49,286 bases of DNA, taken from assembly GCA_910587225.1 (NCBI GenBank), contig CAJULT010000009.1, positions 1 through 49,286 on the forward strand. Reading direction: 5' to 3'. The DNA is from an uncultured Christensenellaceae bacterium. Its GTDB lineage: Bacteria > Bacillota > Clostridia > Christensenellales > UBA1242. Position 1 is the stretch's first letter; every line of letters begins with the position of its first letter. Shown here piece after piece: positions 32,934 through 40,127 of the stretch. The notes under the pieces were generated by a model. That model saw nothing but the letters and a program-made list of their open reading frames with translations. It made no database searches and had not been told where the DNA came from. The position numbers and the translations under genes are program-made.

Positions 32934-33543
32934 ACCTCATTAAAAACCTTTTAAATATTGTTATATTCCTCTTCTGACGCGCAAAGTCTGAATTTTCTCC
33001 ATGTCCACTATAAGCTTGTTTAAATTCTAGATTGTTAAGCTTTTCAAGGCTAGCAATCATCTCTTCTTTGGAAGAGCCGATGAGGTCAGTTCTCCCAATT
33101 CCATTTTCAAAAAGTGTATCTCCAGCAAATAAATCGCCGCCAATTAGAAAACACATGCTGCACTTGCTATGTCCAGGCGTTGAATAATAATTGATTTCAA
33201 ATGGAACAAGATTTAGCGTTCCATCCCCTTTTAAAAATTCAAACCCAGCCAAATCAGTCAAAGAGAAATCATCTCCATAACTTCGCTCAGGACTGCTCAT
33301 GGTCAGTTTTGCATTTTCATGGCAAAAAACAGGGCATCCAAAAAGTTCGTAATACTGCTTAGAGTAATATGCATGATCAAAATGTCCATGAGTAAGTAGT
33401 ACGCCTACAATCTTTTTCTCACCAACCAAATTTTTCACTATTTCTGGCTTAGCACCACTGTCAATGATCAAGCAAAAATCACCTTCGGTTAAAATAAAGG
33501 TGTTTGAATCATATTTATCGGTAAGCAATTTTAAAATTTCCAT
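32932..33543 (-). CDS. MBL-fold metallohydrolase, glyoxalase II-like
   Basis: A 203-residue metallo-beta-lactamase fold protein. Metal ligands: THGHFDHAYY (HxHxDH, about 51-60), His in TPGHSKC (about 124-130), Asp in GDLFAGDTLF (about 135-144) and the last His in YSGHGENS near residue 184. Proteins of this type hydrolyse hydroxyacylglutathione-like or other thioesters; the substrate here is not known. Between two tRNA genes, probably monocistronic. Confidence 0.87.
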   Translation of the reverse strand: MEILKLLTDKYDSNTFILTEGDFCLIIDSGAKPEIVKNLVGEKKIVGVLLTHGHFDHAYYSKQYYELFGCPVFCHENAKLTMSSPERSYGDDFSLTDLAGFEFLKGDGTLNLVPFEINYYSTPGHSKCSMCFLIGGDLFAGDTLFENGIGRTDLIGSSKEEMIASLEKLNNLEFKQAYSGHGENSDFARQKRNITIFKRFLMR

Positions 33544-33597
33544 GCAGCTATTATAGCGCGTTTTTTTAAAAAATAAAAATAAAAAAGCGATTTATAA

Positions 33598-33627
33598 TTG
33601 ACAAAAAGGCATGTTTTGTTGTAATAT
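33598..33627 (+). promoter_or_regulatory. tRNA-Trp promoter
   Basis: TTGACA at 33598-33603, 18-bp spacer, TAATAT at 33622-33627, about 20 bp before the tRNA. Confidence 0.7.
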
Positions 33628-33646
33628 GTGTATACGTCCAAAATAA

Positions 33647-33720
33647 AGGGGTGTAGTTTAGTGGTAGAACAGAGGTCTCCAAAACCTTTGGTGTGAGTTC
33701 GATTCTTACCACCCCTGCCA
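33647..33720 (+). tRNA. tRNA-Trp (anticodon CCA)
   Basis: A 74-nt tRNA: acceptor AGGGGTG/CACCCCT, D-arm with TAGTGGTAGAAC, anticodon loop CTCCAAA, T-arm TGAGTTCGATTCTTA, encoded GCCA end. Near-identical in layout to Bacillus tRNA-Trp. Confidence 0.95.
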
Positions 33721-33741
33721 AGCCTCGTCGAGGCTTTTTTT
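33721..33741 (+). terminator. tRNA-Trp terminator
   Basis: AGCCTCG-T-CGAGGCT directly after the tRNA, followed by seven T. Confidence 0.85.
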
Positions 33742-33754
33742 ATTTTTAACCAAC

Positions 33755-33774
33755 AAAAAAGTGCCTTAGGCACT
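33755..33774 (-). terminator. mazF terminator
   Basis: Minus strand AGTGCC-TAA-GGCACT then six T; the hairpin begins in the mazF stop codon. Confidence 0.8.
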
Positions 33775-34120
33775 AAAATCCGAGTGAAATTAAAATAGCT
33801 TTGTTAACCTCTCTCATCTTCTCACTTGTAAGAGTGGTTACCTTTTCTTTTAAACGGCGCTTGTCTAGTGTGCGAATCTGCTCTAAAAGCGCAACAGAGT
33901 CTTTTGGAAGATTATAACTTCTTGCTGACAGCTCTATATGCGTTGGCAGTTTTGCCTTGTCAAGCTGACTTGTAATTGCTGATACAATGACCGTTGGTGA
34001 ATATTTGTTTCCAATATCATTTTGAATAATTAAAACAGGACGAACGCCACCCTGTTCACTTCCAACAACAGGGCTTAAATCAGCATAATAGATATCACCG
34101 CGTTTTATTTGATCGTCCAT
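33773..34120 (-). CDS. mazF: MazF/PemK family endoribonuclease toxin (NdoA-like)
   Basis: A 115-residue PemK/MazF-fold protein: IKRGDIYYADLSPVVGSEQG (about 5-24) with the conserved Arg/Gly region, RPVLIIQND (about 27-35), and VSAITSQ (about 46-52, catalytic Thr). It is very close in layout to Bacillus NdoA, which cuts mRNA at U-rich sites. Start ATG 34120 after AAGGGA. It overlaps the upstream small gene by 26 bp, a toxin-antitoxin-like arrangement. Confidence 0.93.
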   Translation of the reverse strand: MDDQIKRGDIYYADLSPVVGSEQGGVRPVLIIQNDIGNKYSPTVIVSAITSQLDKAKLPTHIELSARSYNLPKDSVALLEQIRTLDKRRLKEKVTTLTSEKMREVNKAILISLGF

Positions 34121-34328
34121 ATTCCCTTCGAATAAATTGATAGTCGACTAAATCCGCCTCTTCAAAATCTTTAAAATCACAGGCCTCGAAATAATCTTCC
34201 TCTACTTGCATATTATGCTCGCTGAGGCGCATTGTTTCCCGCTCACCCAAGCTTATGTTGTCGAATTTTGTTTCTCTGCCTTCAAGCTCACTAGCAAGCT
34301 CTCTTGCCCAGCCTTCAAAATCAATCAT
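34095..34328 (-). CDS. Putative MazF partner (unrecognised antitoxin candidate)
   Basis: A 77-residue acidic protein (about a third D/E) directly upstream of and overlapping mazF. It has neither the ribbon-helix-helix of NdoAI nor the AbrB fold of MazE that I can see; the C-terminal part (VEEDYFEACDFKDFEEADLV) is acidic and could occupy the basic RNA groove of MazF, as MazE tails do. Binding site AAAAGGAGATAATT gives ATG 34328. Antitoxin function rests on gene order only. Confidence 0.55.
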   Translation of the reverse strand: MIDFEGWARELASELEGRETKFDNISLGERETMRLSEHNMQVEEDYFEACDFKDFEEADLVDYQFIRREYGRSNKTR

Positions 34329-34408
34329 AATTATCTCCTTTTAGGACGCTTTCAAACTTAGTATTATAAAAAAGCGTGCAATTATGCACGCTTAAATTTT
34401 AAAAAAAT

Positions 34409-34762
34409 TCACTGAATAATCGCGATTGCCACAGCATAGTCTTTTTCATGCGAAATCGACACTTCAATCTTTTTTCCATAATGATTTATCTGCATTTCTT
34501 GCTTCGCAACTCCCGAAAGCTCAACATAGGGACGCCCGCTAGTTTCATGCAAAAGAGTTATATCAAGAAAGCTAACGCCGCTTTCCTTCCCAAGCCCCAA
34601 AGCTTTCATAACCGCCTCTTTAACCGCCCAAAGCGCAGCTATTTTTTGTTTGCGGTTTGACGCGGCTGCTTTTTCAACATAATTAATTTCGCTAGGGTGC
34701 GCAATTTTTTTTAGAAGCTTGTCATCTACCCGCTCAACTTCAACAATATCAATTCCTATCAT
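34409..34762 (-). CDS. acpS: Holo-[acyl-carrier-protein] synthase AcpS
   Basis: A 117-residue phosphopantetheinyl transferase with IGIDIVEVERV (about 2-12; Mg-binding Asp) and AALWAVKEAVMKALG (about 49-63, Glu and Lys of the WxxKEA motif), and SISHEKDYAVA near the end. It transfers 4'-phosphopantetheine from CoA to ACP. Start ATG 34762 is set by GGAGGTGCAAA; it overlaps the recX end by 14 bp. Confidence 0.94.
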   Translation of the reverse strand: MIGIDIVEVERVDDKLLKKIAHPSEINYVEKAAASNRKQKIAALWAVKEAVMKALGLGKESGVSFLDITLLHETSGRPYVELSGVAKQEMQINHYGKKIEVSISHEKDYAVAIAIIQ

Positions 34763-35363
34763 TTTGCACCTCCGCAATAGCCCGTGAAATAGTCCCATAA
34801 TCAAAACCCTTTGAAAGAAGATGATTATATAACTTTTGTTTGGTCTTTTGGTCTAACTCTTTATTTTTCATGTACTTTAAAGCAAATTTAAGGCAGGTTT
34901 CATCCTGCTCCTCGTCACTTAAAAGTTGAAGCTTATCCTCTATAATTTCGCTATCAATGCCTTTGCCCAGTAGGTCATATTTTAATTTCTTACGACCTTT
35001 GGAAGACGAATAAGTGCGAATAAAATTTTCAGCAAAAGCTTCGTCATTTATATAGCCATAGTCTTTTAACTTTTCAATAGCCCTTTCAATACACTCCTCT
35101 GGATAATCCTTCCCCAAAAGATAATCTTTCAGCATTTTTTCACTTTTCATGCTTTTTTCAAGGACACTCAAACTGCGCTCAAAACATGCAAGGTCACCAT
35201 TTTGAATTTTAAGGGCTGTTAGCCCTTCCTCCGTCAATTCCTGCCCAACCCTCAATTTGCTCTTTGCTAAAAATTCGGCTTCAAAGATTCCCTCGAACTT
35301 GTCATCAATAAATACTTTGTATCGGTCGCCGCGCCCGATAATTTTTATTTCGGTTATTTTCAT
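34749..35363 (-). CDS. recX: Regulatory protein RecX
   Basis: A 204-residue RecX, which modulates RecA filaments. Three helical RecX repeats are visible: YLLGKDYPEECIERAIEKLK, then KLKYDLLGKGIDSEIIEDKL, then LYNHLLSKGFDYGTISRAI. The N-terminal extension (about 1-60) is typical of the Bacillus-type protein. Start overlaps the yigZ stop by four bases. recA is not in the window. Confidence 0.9.
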   Translation of the reverse strand: MKITEIKIIGRGDRYKVFIDDKFEGIFEAEFLAKSKLRVGQELTEEGLTALKIQNGDLACFERSLSVLEKSMKSEKMLKDYLLGKDYPEECIERAIEKLKDYGYINDEAFAENFIRTYSSSKGRKKLKYDLLGKGIDSEIIEDKLQLLSDEEQDETCLKFALKYMKNKELDQKTKQKLYNHLLSKGFDYGTISRAIAEVQNDRN

Positions 35364-35722
35364 CCCTTCACCTCAAAAAGCGCGCTGCAAGTTTTCGTAT
35401 AAGCCCGCACAAGTCCACCAGCCCCAAGCTTTATACCGCCAAAGTAACGCACTACAAAAATGCAAACATTTGACAGTCCCTTCTTGTGAATAACATTTAA
35501 AATAGGCTTTCCCGCAGTTCCGCCCGGCTCGCCGTCATCCACCGCCTTTTCAGCGAAAGGCGAAGAAAGAGAATAAGCATAACAAATATGTGTACATTTT
35601 TTATGCTCAGCGCGCAAAAAAGCAAGCGCCGCGTTCACCTCTTCCAAACTGCTCGCCTTCAAAAGATAGCCAAAAAACTTTGACTTTTTCTCAACTATTT
35701 CGCTGGTCTTAACAAAATTCAT
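35360..35722 (-). CDS. YigZ/IMPACT family protein, N-terminal domain only
   Basis: A 120-residue protein with the IMPACT (UPF0029) core: KKSKFFGYL (about 12-20), DDGEPGGTAGKPIL (about 66-79) and VRYFGGIKLGAGGLVRAY (about 92-109), the conserved segments. YigZ proteins are usually about 210 residues with a second, DUF1949, domain, which is absent here. It overlaps recX by four bases. Function in the family is uncertain, with links to translation control in eukaryotes. Confidence 0.88.
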   Translation of the reverse strand: MNFVKTSEIVEKKSKFFGYLLKASSLEEVNAALAFLRAEHKKCTHICYAYSLSSPFAEKAVDDGEPGGTAGKPILNVIHKKGLSNVCIFVVRYFGGIKLGAGGLVRAYTKTCSALFEVKG

Positions 35723-35761
35723 AATTATATTTTACTTTATTTAACTCAAAAATCAAAGCAA

Positions 35762-35965
35762 TTAATCTTCCATTCCGCAAAGATAATCGCAAGAAACATG
35801 GAAAAACTTTGCAACTTTTACTAAATAATCTATATTAGGAATTTGCTCTGCCCTTTCCCATCTACTAATTGTATTAACGCCTATTCCAAGAGCTTTTGCC
35901 AGTTGCGTCATTGATAAATTCTGCTCATTTCTAAGTTCCGACAGTCTTTCACCAAATATTTTCAT
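35762..35965 (-). CDS. XRE family helix-turn-helix regulator
   Basis: A 67-residue Cro/CI-type DNA-binding domain: FGERLSELRNEQNLSMTQLA, then KALGIGVNTISRWERAEQIP (recognition helix about 29-40), ending SCDYLCGMED. Single-domain, so a simple repressor. AAGGAGTTTTT precedes ATG 35965. It is divergent from a second HTH gene, with a CCCAATTGGG palindrome next to its -10 box; autoregulation is likely. Confidence 0.88.
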   Translation of the reverse strand: MKIFGERLSELRNEQNLSMTQLAKALGIGVNTISRWERAEQIPNIDYLVKVAKFFHVSCDYLCGMED

Positions 35966-35991
35966 AAAAACTCCTTAATTTTTATAAAAAT

Positions 35992-36063
35992 ATTATACCC
36001 AATTGGGATTAAATTAATTGACTTTTCCCAACTCGACACGGTATAATTGTATAACCAATCGGG
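35992..36063. promoter_or_regulatory. Divergent promoters with CCCAATTGGG operator sites
   Basis: Minus-strand -10 TATAAT at 35992-35997 touches the palindrome CCCAATTGGG (35998-36007). Plus-strand promoter TTGACT (36018-36023), 18-bp spacer, TATAAT (36042-36047). A second imperfect site, ACCAATCGGG, lies at 36054-36063, after the plus -10. A repressor bound there would block both promoters. Confidence 0.6.
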
Positions 36064-36075
36064 AAGGGGGCTAAT

Positions 36076-36312
36076 ATGGACAAGCAATTAAAAGAGCGAG
36101 TAAGGGTTTGTGAAATAATAAAGTACATTGAGGATAACAGGCTAAGCAAAAAGCAATTCGCCGAAAAGTGCGGAATTAAATTATATTCTTTAAATACCGT
36201 GCTTGACAATAAGAAAGACTTTCATATTAGTATACTTGCTAAAATTGCTCTCACAATGGGCGTATCTGTTGACAGTTTAATAAACTGGGAAATCTATGAA
36301 GATGTACTATAA
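36076..36312 (+). CDS. Helix-turn-helix domain protein, divergent partner
   Basis: A 78-residue XRE-like protein: CEIIKYIEDNRLSKKQFAEK, then CGIKLYSLNTVLDNKKDFHI, then ILAKIALTMGVSVDSLINWE. The fold is the same as in the gene across the divergent promoter but sequence identity is low. GGGAAGGGGG precedes ATG 36076. Probably the second of two mutually regulated small repressors. It ends at a terminator shared with tyrS. Confidence 0.78.
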   Translation: MDKQLKERVRVCEIIKYIEDNRLSKKQFAEKCGIKLYSLNTVLDNKKDFHISILAKIALTMGVSVDSLINWEIYEDVL

Positions 36313-36346
36313 AAAAATAACCCGCTTTAAAAAGCGGGTATTTTTT
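36312..36346. terminator. Bidirectional terminator between HTH gene and tyrS
   Basis: A run, ACCCGCTT-TAAA-AAGCGGGT (36320-36339), T run: symmetrical hairpin for both convergent genes. Confidence 0.9.
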
Positions 36347-36351
36347 CATGC

Positions 36352-37590
36352 CTATTTTATTTCTACTTTTATAAAGTTCTTTTTGCCCTTCTTTAAAAGT
36401 GCGCCGCCTTCAACCTCTGAAAGTTCAATCATCAGGTCAAAGCGTGTTGCTTTTTCACCTTTAAAAGTTATAGCTCCGCCCTGAATAAGACGCCTTGCCT
36501 CACTCTTAGACGGCGCAAGTTTTGTTTCAAACAACATATCGCAAATATTCATAGGAAATCTATTTTTCTCAAATGTCACAACTGGCGCATCATCGCCGCC
36601 CTGAGTGAAAAGGTTTTCACTCATATTTTGAGCCAAAATTGCATCCTCTTCCCCTCTTACGAATTTAGTAACTTCAAAGCAAAGCCTCTTTTTAGCTTTA
36701 ACAATGTCGCCGCCAACTATTTCTTTAATTTCGCTCATAGGAAGGTCGGTAAAAATTGCAAACATCATCTCCACGCAAGCGTCTGGCGTTTGATATACTC
36801 CCTGATAGAAGTCATACGCTGAAATCTTATCTCTGTCAATCCAGATAGCGCCCTTTTCGGTCTTGCCCATTTTCTTACCTTCTGGCGTAAGAAGAAGCGG
36901 ATTGGTCGCGCCAACCATTTCGCGTTTCTTGCCGTCAGCAAAACTTAACTTTCGCGCAAGGTCAACGCCCGCAACAATGTTCCCCCACTGGTCAGCGCCG
37001 CCCCATTCTAGGCTGCATCCTTTCGCCTCGTTTAAATGCACAAAGTCATAAGCCTGCATAAGCATATAGCCCATTTCAAAGAAAGTTAACCCGCCCTCAT
37101 TTAAGCGGTTAGCATAAATCTCATTTGAAAGCATTTTGTTAACATTAAAATGCACGCCGATTTCACGCATAAAGTCGATGTAGTCATAACCTTTAAACCA
37201 GTCAGCGTTGTTAACTATTTCTGCTGCGTTTTCCCCCTCAAAGTCAAGAAAGACAGATAGCGTCTTTTTAATTTTGGCGATATTTTTATCAATTTCCTCT
37301 TTGCTAAGAAGCTGCCTCATCTCGCTTTTACCAGTAGGGTCACCAATGCAAGCAGTTGCTCCCCCCATTAAAAGATAAACTTTATGTCCGGCACGCTGAA
37401 AACGTCTTAAAATGCAATAAGGCACACAGTGTCCAATATGCAAGCTATCCATAGTAGGATCAGTTCCCTCATAAAGCGATACAGGCTTGCCGCTTTCAAG
37501 AAGTTTTTTAAGCCCTTCTTCATCACTGCATTGATATAAAAGTCCGCGCTCTTTCAGTTCATTGTATAAATTTGCGTCTACCTTAACCAT
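36352..37590 (-). CDS. tyrS: Tyrosyl-tRNA synthetase
   Basis: Class Ic synthetase, 412 residues. The HIGH signature is in DSLHIGHCVPY (about 46-56); the second signature is KMGKTEKG (about 230-237, KMSKS counterpart). The C-terminal S4-like domain (LFETKLAPSKSEARRLIQGG, about 343-362) binds the tRNA. Start ATG 37590 follows GGAGAGAAAT; an ATG four codons earlier overlaps that site. No T-box leader is seen upstream, unlike the aspS operon. Confidence 0.96.
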   Translation of the reverse strand: MVKVDANLYNELKERGLLYQCSDEEGLKKLLESGKPVSLYEGTDPTMDSLHIGHCVPYCILRRFQRAGHKVYLLMGGATACIGDPTGKSEMRQLLSKEEIDKNIAKIKKTLSVFLDFEGENAAEIVNNADWFKGYDYIDFMREIGVHFNVNKMLSNEIYANRLNEGGLTFFEMGYMLMQAYDFVHLNEAKGCSLEWGGADQWGNIVAGVDLARKLSFADGKKREMVGATNPLLLTPEGKKMGKTEKGAIWIDRDKISAYDFYQGVYQTPDACVEMMFAIFTDLPMSEIKEIVGGDIVKAKKRLCFEVTKFVRGEEDAILAQNMSENLFTQGGDDAPVVTFEKNRFPMNICDMLFETKLAPSKSEARRLIQGGAITFKGEKATRFDLMIELSEVEGGALLKKGKKNFIKVEIK

Positions 37591-37698
37591 ATTTCTCTCC
37601 ATGCTTTTATCTTAACCATTTTTCGCCTATTTTGTCAAGCAAAACGCTTTGTTTTCGGCTTTATTTCGTTTATACTTAAACTATGGAGGTTAAAAAAT

Positions 37699-38373
37699 AT
37701 GAGTTGTCCTATAAGACCTAAAAATCTAGATAGCTATGGTCCATCACCTATTCCTGAGGAAGGTGGCTGGGTTCAATCAAAAGAAATTAAAGATGTGAGC
37801 GGTTTTTCGCATGGTTGCGGCAAATGCGCACCAGAGCAAGGCACTTGCAAACTTACCTTGAATGTGAAAAATGGAATTATAAAAGAAGCCCTTGTTGAAA
37901 CAATCGGTTGCAGCGGTATGACGCACTCAGCGGCTATGGCGGCAGAAATTCTACCCGGCAAAACTTTGCTTGAAGCACTCAATACCGACCTTGTGTGTGA
38001 CGCTATCAACGATGCTATGAAACAAATCTTTTTGCAACTTGTTTATGGCAGAAGTCAATCTGCCTTTTCAGAAAACGGGCTTGCTGTTGGTTCTGCCCTT
38101 GAAGACCTTGGCAAAACCCTATCTTCAAATGTAGCTACCGTTTACTCAAATTCGAGCTGCGGCACAAAGTATTTAAACCTTGCCGAAGGCTATATCACCC
38201 GCGAGGCACTTGATGAAAATGGTGAAATTATAGGCTATGAGTATATCAATATGGGTACGCTTATGAACTACCTAAAAGACAATGTCAACCCACAAGAAGC
38301 AATCGCGAACGCTACCAAAACTTACGGCAGATTTAATGAAGGCGTCAAAATAATTGACCCAAGGAGGGACTAA
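37699..38373 (+). CDS. NifU-like iron-sulfur cluster assembly scaffold protein
   Basis: A 224-residue protein whose middle resembles the NifU/IscU scaffold: GCGKCAPEQGTC (about 40-51), then ETIGCSGMTHSAAMAAEILP (about 67-86), where Cys and the following Ser/Ala pattern match GCGxAxxSxS of IscU-type proteins. Another Cys lies in NSSCGTKYL (about 151-159). The N-terminal 35 residues are an extra segment. It is two bases-plus upstream of the GGGtGRT gene (stop 38373, next start 38377), a conserved pairing. Real cluster-carrying role is likely but its client is unknown. Confidence 0.8.
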   Translation: MSCPIRPKNLDSYGPSPIPEEGGWVQSKEIKDVSGFSHGCGKCAPEQGTCKLTLNVKNGIIKEALVETIGCSGMTHSAAMAAEILPGKTLLEALNTDLVCDAINDAMKQIFLQLVYGRSQSAFSENGLAVGSALEDLGKTLSSNVATVYSNSSCGTKYLNLAEGYITREALDENGEIIGYEYINMGTLMNYLKDNVNPQEAIANATKTYGRFNEGVKIIDPRRD

Positions 38374-38376
38374 GCC

Positions 38377-39360
38377 ATGAACGAAATGACAAAGTATATC
38401 GAAATTAAATCTGTTTTAAATAAATATGGTATCAAAACCCTTGAAGAGTGTGAAAAAATTTGTCTTGATAATGGCATAAATGTGTATGACATTGTAAAAG
38501 GCATTCAGCCTATCTGCTTTGATAACGCTGTGAAAGCTTATCAGCTTGGCGCTGCAATCGCAATAAAGAGCGGAGCGAGAGAGCGCAGCGAAGTTGCCCT
38601 TAAAATTGGAGAAGGCTTGCAAGCGTTTTGCGTTAAAGGCTCGGTAGCTGACGAGCGCCAAATTGGACTCGGACATGGAAAGCTTGCCGCAATGCTGCTT
38701 GATGATAACACTAAAAGTTTTGCTTTCCTTGCTGGACACGAAAGCTTTGCAGCCGCAGAAGGCGCAATCGGAATTGCTAAAACCGCAAACAAGGTGCGTT
38801 CAACTCCCCTTAATGTAGTTCTTAACGGGCTAGGCAAAGACGCTGCCTATATTATCGCCCGCGTTAATGGGTTCACCTATGTTAACACAAGTTTTGACCA
38901 CAAAACTGGAAAGCTTACAATTTTAAATGAAAAAAGATTTTCTCAAACTGAGCGTGGCAACATTAGAATTTATGGCGCGTATGACGTCCCAGAAGGCGTT
39001 GCTATCATGCAGCATGAAAAAGTAGACGTTTCAATAACAGGAAACTCAACAAACCCAGTTCGTTTCCAACACCCAGTTGCAGGTATCTACAAAAAATGGT
39101 GCAATGAAAATGGACGCAAGTATTTCTCAGTAGCCTCTGGTGGCGGAACTGGAAGAACGCTCCACCCTGATAATGTAGCCGCCGGCCCTGCAAGTTATGG
39201 ACTTACCGATACAATGGGTAGAATGCACTGCGATGCACAGTTCGCAGGCTCATCCAGTGTGCCAGCGCATGTAGAGATGATGGGCTTTATCGGCATGGGT
39301 AACAATCCAATAGTCGGCGCAACAGTCGCAGTCACCGTCGCAGTTTGCATGAGAGGATAA
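38377..39360 (+). CDS. GGGtGRT family protein
   Basis: A 327-residue protein named for its signature SGGGTGRTLHPDNVAAG (about 250-266). Other strongly conserved-looking segments are KSGARERSEVALKIGEGLQ (about 65-83) and the C-terminal VEMMGFIGMGNNPIVGATVA. The family has no proven function; it occurs beside an iron-sulfur scaffold protein, as here. The Gly-rich C-terminal loops suggest a ligand- or cluster-binding site. Binding site AAGGAGGGACTAAGCC precedes ATG 38377. Confidence 0.88.
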   Translation: MNEMTKYIEIKSVLNKYGIKTLEECEKICLDNGINVYDIVKGIQPICFDNAVKAYQLGAAIAIKSGARERSEVALKIGEGLQAFCVKGSVADERQIGLGHGKLAAMLLDDNTKSFAFLAGHESFAAAEGAIGIAKTANKVRSTPLNVVLNGLGKDAAYIIARVNGFTYVNTSFDHKTGKLTILNEKRFSQTERGNIRIYGAYDVPEGVAIMQHEKVDVSITGNSTNPVRFQHPVAGIYKKWCNENGRKYFSVASGGGTGRTLHPDNVAAGPASYGLTDTMGRMHCDAQFAGSSSVPAHVEMMGFIGMGNNPIVGATVAVTVAVCMRG

Positions 39361-39362
39361 AA

Positions 39363-40022
39363 ATGATAGCAATAAGAAGAAGTTGGTATGACCTTATGGC
39401 TGAGGAATTTGAAAAGCCATATTTCAAAAAACTTCAAGAATTTTTAAGAAACGAATACTCCACTCGTACAATTTATCCGCCTGAGGATAAAATCTTTTCG
39501 GCGCTTAATATTGTACCTTTCGATAAGGTGAAAGTGGTTATTATCGGGCAAGACCCTTACCATGAAGAAGGTCAAGCGCAAGGAATTTCCTTTTCTGTGC
39601 CTGACGGCTTTCAAATTCCACCTTCACTTATTAATATAATGCAAGAAATCGAAAGCGATCTCGGCGAAAAGTGCATAAATAGCGGCGACCTAACTCGTTG
39701 GGCAAAGCAAGGCGTGTTACTTCTTAACACAGTACTAACTGTTCGCCGTGGGCAAGCCAATTCCCATAAAGACCATGGCTGGGAACAGTTTACAAGTGCT
39801 GTTATTAAAAAGCTCGCCACCCGCCCAGAGCCGCTTGTATTCATGCTTTGGGGTTCATACGCGCAAAGCTTTGCGCCGCTTATCGCGCCGCAGCATTTAA
39901 TTTTAAAAGCCCCACACCCAAGTCCACTTTCAGCCTATCGCGGCTTCTTTGGCTGCAAACACTTTTCAAAATGCAATCAATTTTTAATTAGTAACAACCA
40001 GTCGCCGATAGATTGGCATTAA
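39363..40022 (+). CDS. ung: Uracil-DNA glycosylase
   Basis: Family 1 UDG, 219 residues. The catalytic water-activating motif is GQDPYHEEGQAQG (about 62-74), the uracil-binding loop is in LLNTVLTVRRGQANSH (about 119-134), and the minor-groove loop is HPSPLSAYRG (about 182-191). It removes uracil from DNA as the first step of base excision repair. Start ATG 39363 follows GAGAGGATAAAA inside the end of the GGGtGRT gene, suggesting co-transcription with that pair. Confidence 0.97.
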   Translation: MIAIRRSWYDLMAEEFEKPYFKKLQEFLRNEYSTRTIYPPEDKIFSALNIVPFDKVKVVIIGQDPYHEEGQAQGISFSVPDGFQIPPSLINIMQEIESDLGEKCINSGDLTRWAKQGVLLLNTVLTVRRGQANSHKDHGWEQFTSAVIKKLATRPEPLVFMLWGSYAQSFAPLIAPQHLILKAPHPSPLSAYRGFFGCKHFSKCNQFLISNNQSPIDWH

Positions 40023-40074
40023 CACAATCGTTTTCTTGTGAATAGATTACAAATAAAAAAACACCCGACGGGTT

Positions 40075-40110
40075 AAAAAAACTTTTCCTCAAATTAAGGA
40101 AAAGTTTTTT
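40075..40110. terminator. Terminator between ung and the coiled-coil membrane protein gene
   Basis: AACTTTTCCT-CAAATTA-AGGAAAAGTT with A run before and T run after, usable in both directions. A small ACCCGACGGGT hairpin stands just upstream (40063-40073). Confidence 0.85.
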
Positions 40111-40127
40111 GTTATGTTATTTATGAA

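Noticed and set aside
32691..32954. 87-codon plus-strand frame across tRNA-Lys and its terminators
   Set aside because: It overlaps the tRNA and both terminator copies and encodes repeated VHQFDWKYPVFF, which is only the repeated terminator read as protein.
33531..33773. 80-codon minus-strand frame across tRNA-Trp
   Set aside because: It covers the tRNA, its promoter and terminator; no binding site and no family.
34749..35363. recX as sign of a nearby SOS region
   Set aside because: No recA, lexA or GAAC-N4-GTTC box is seen near it.
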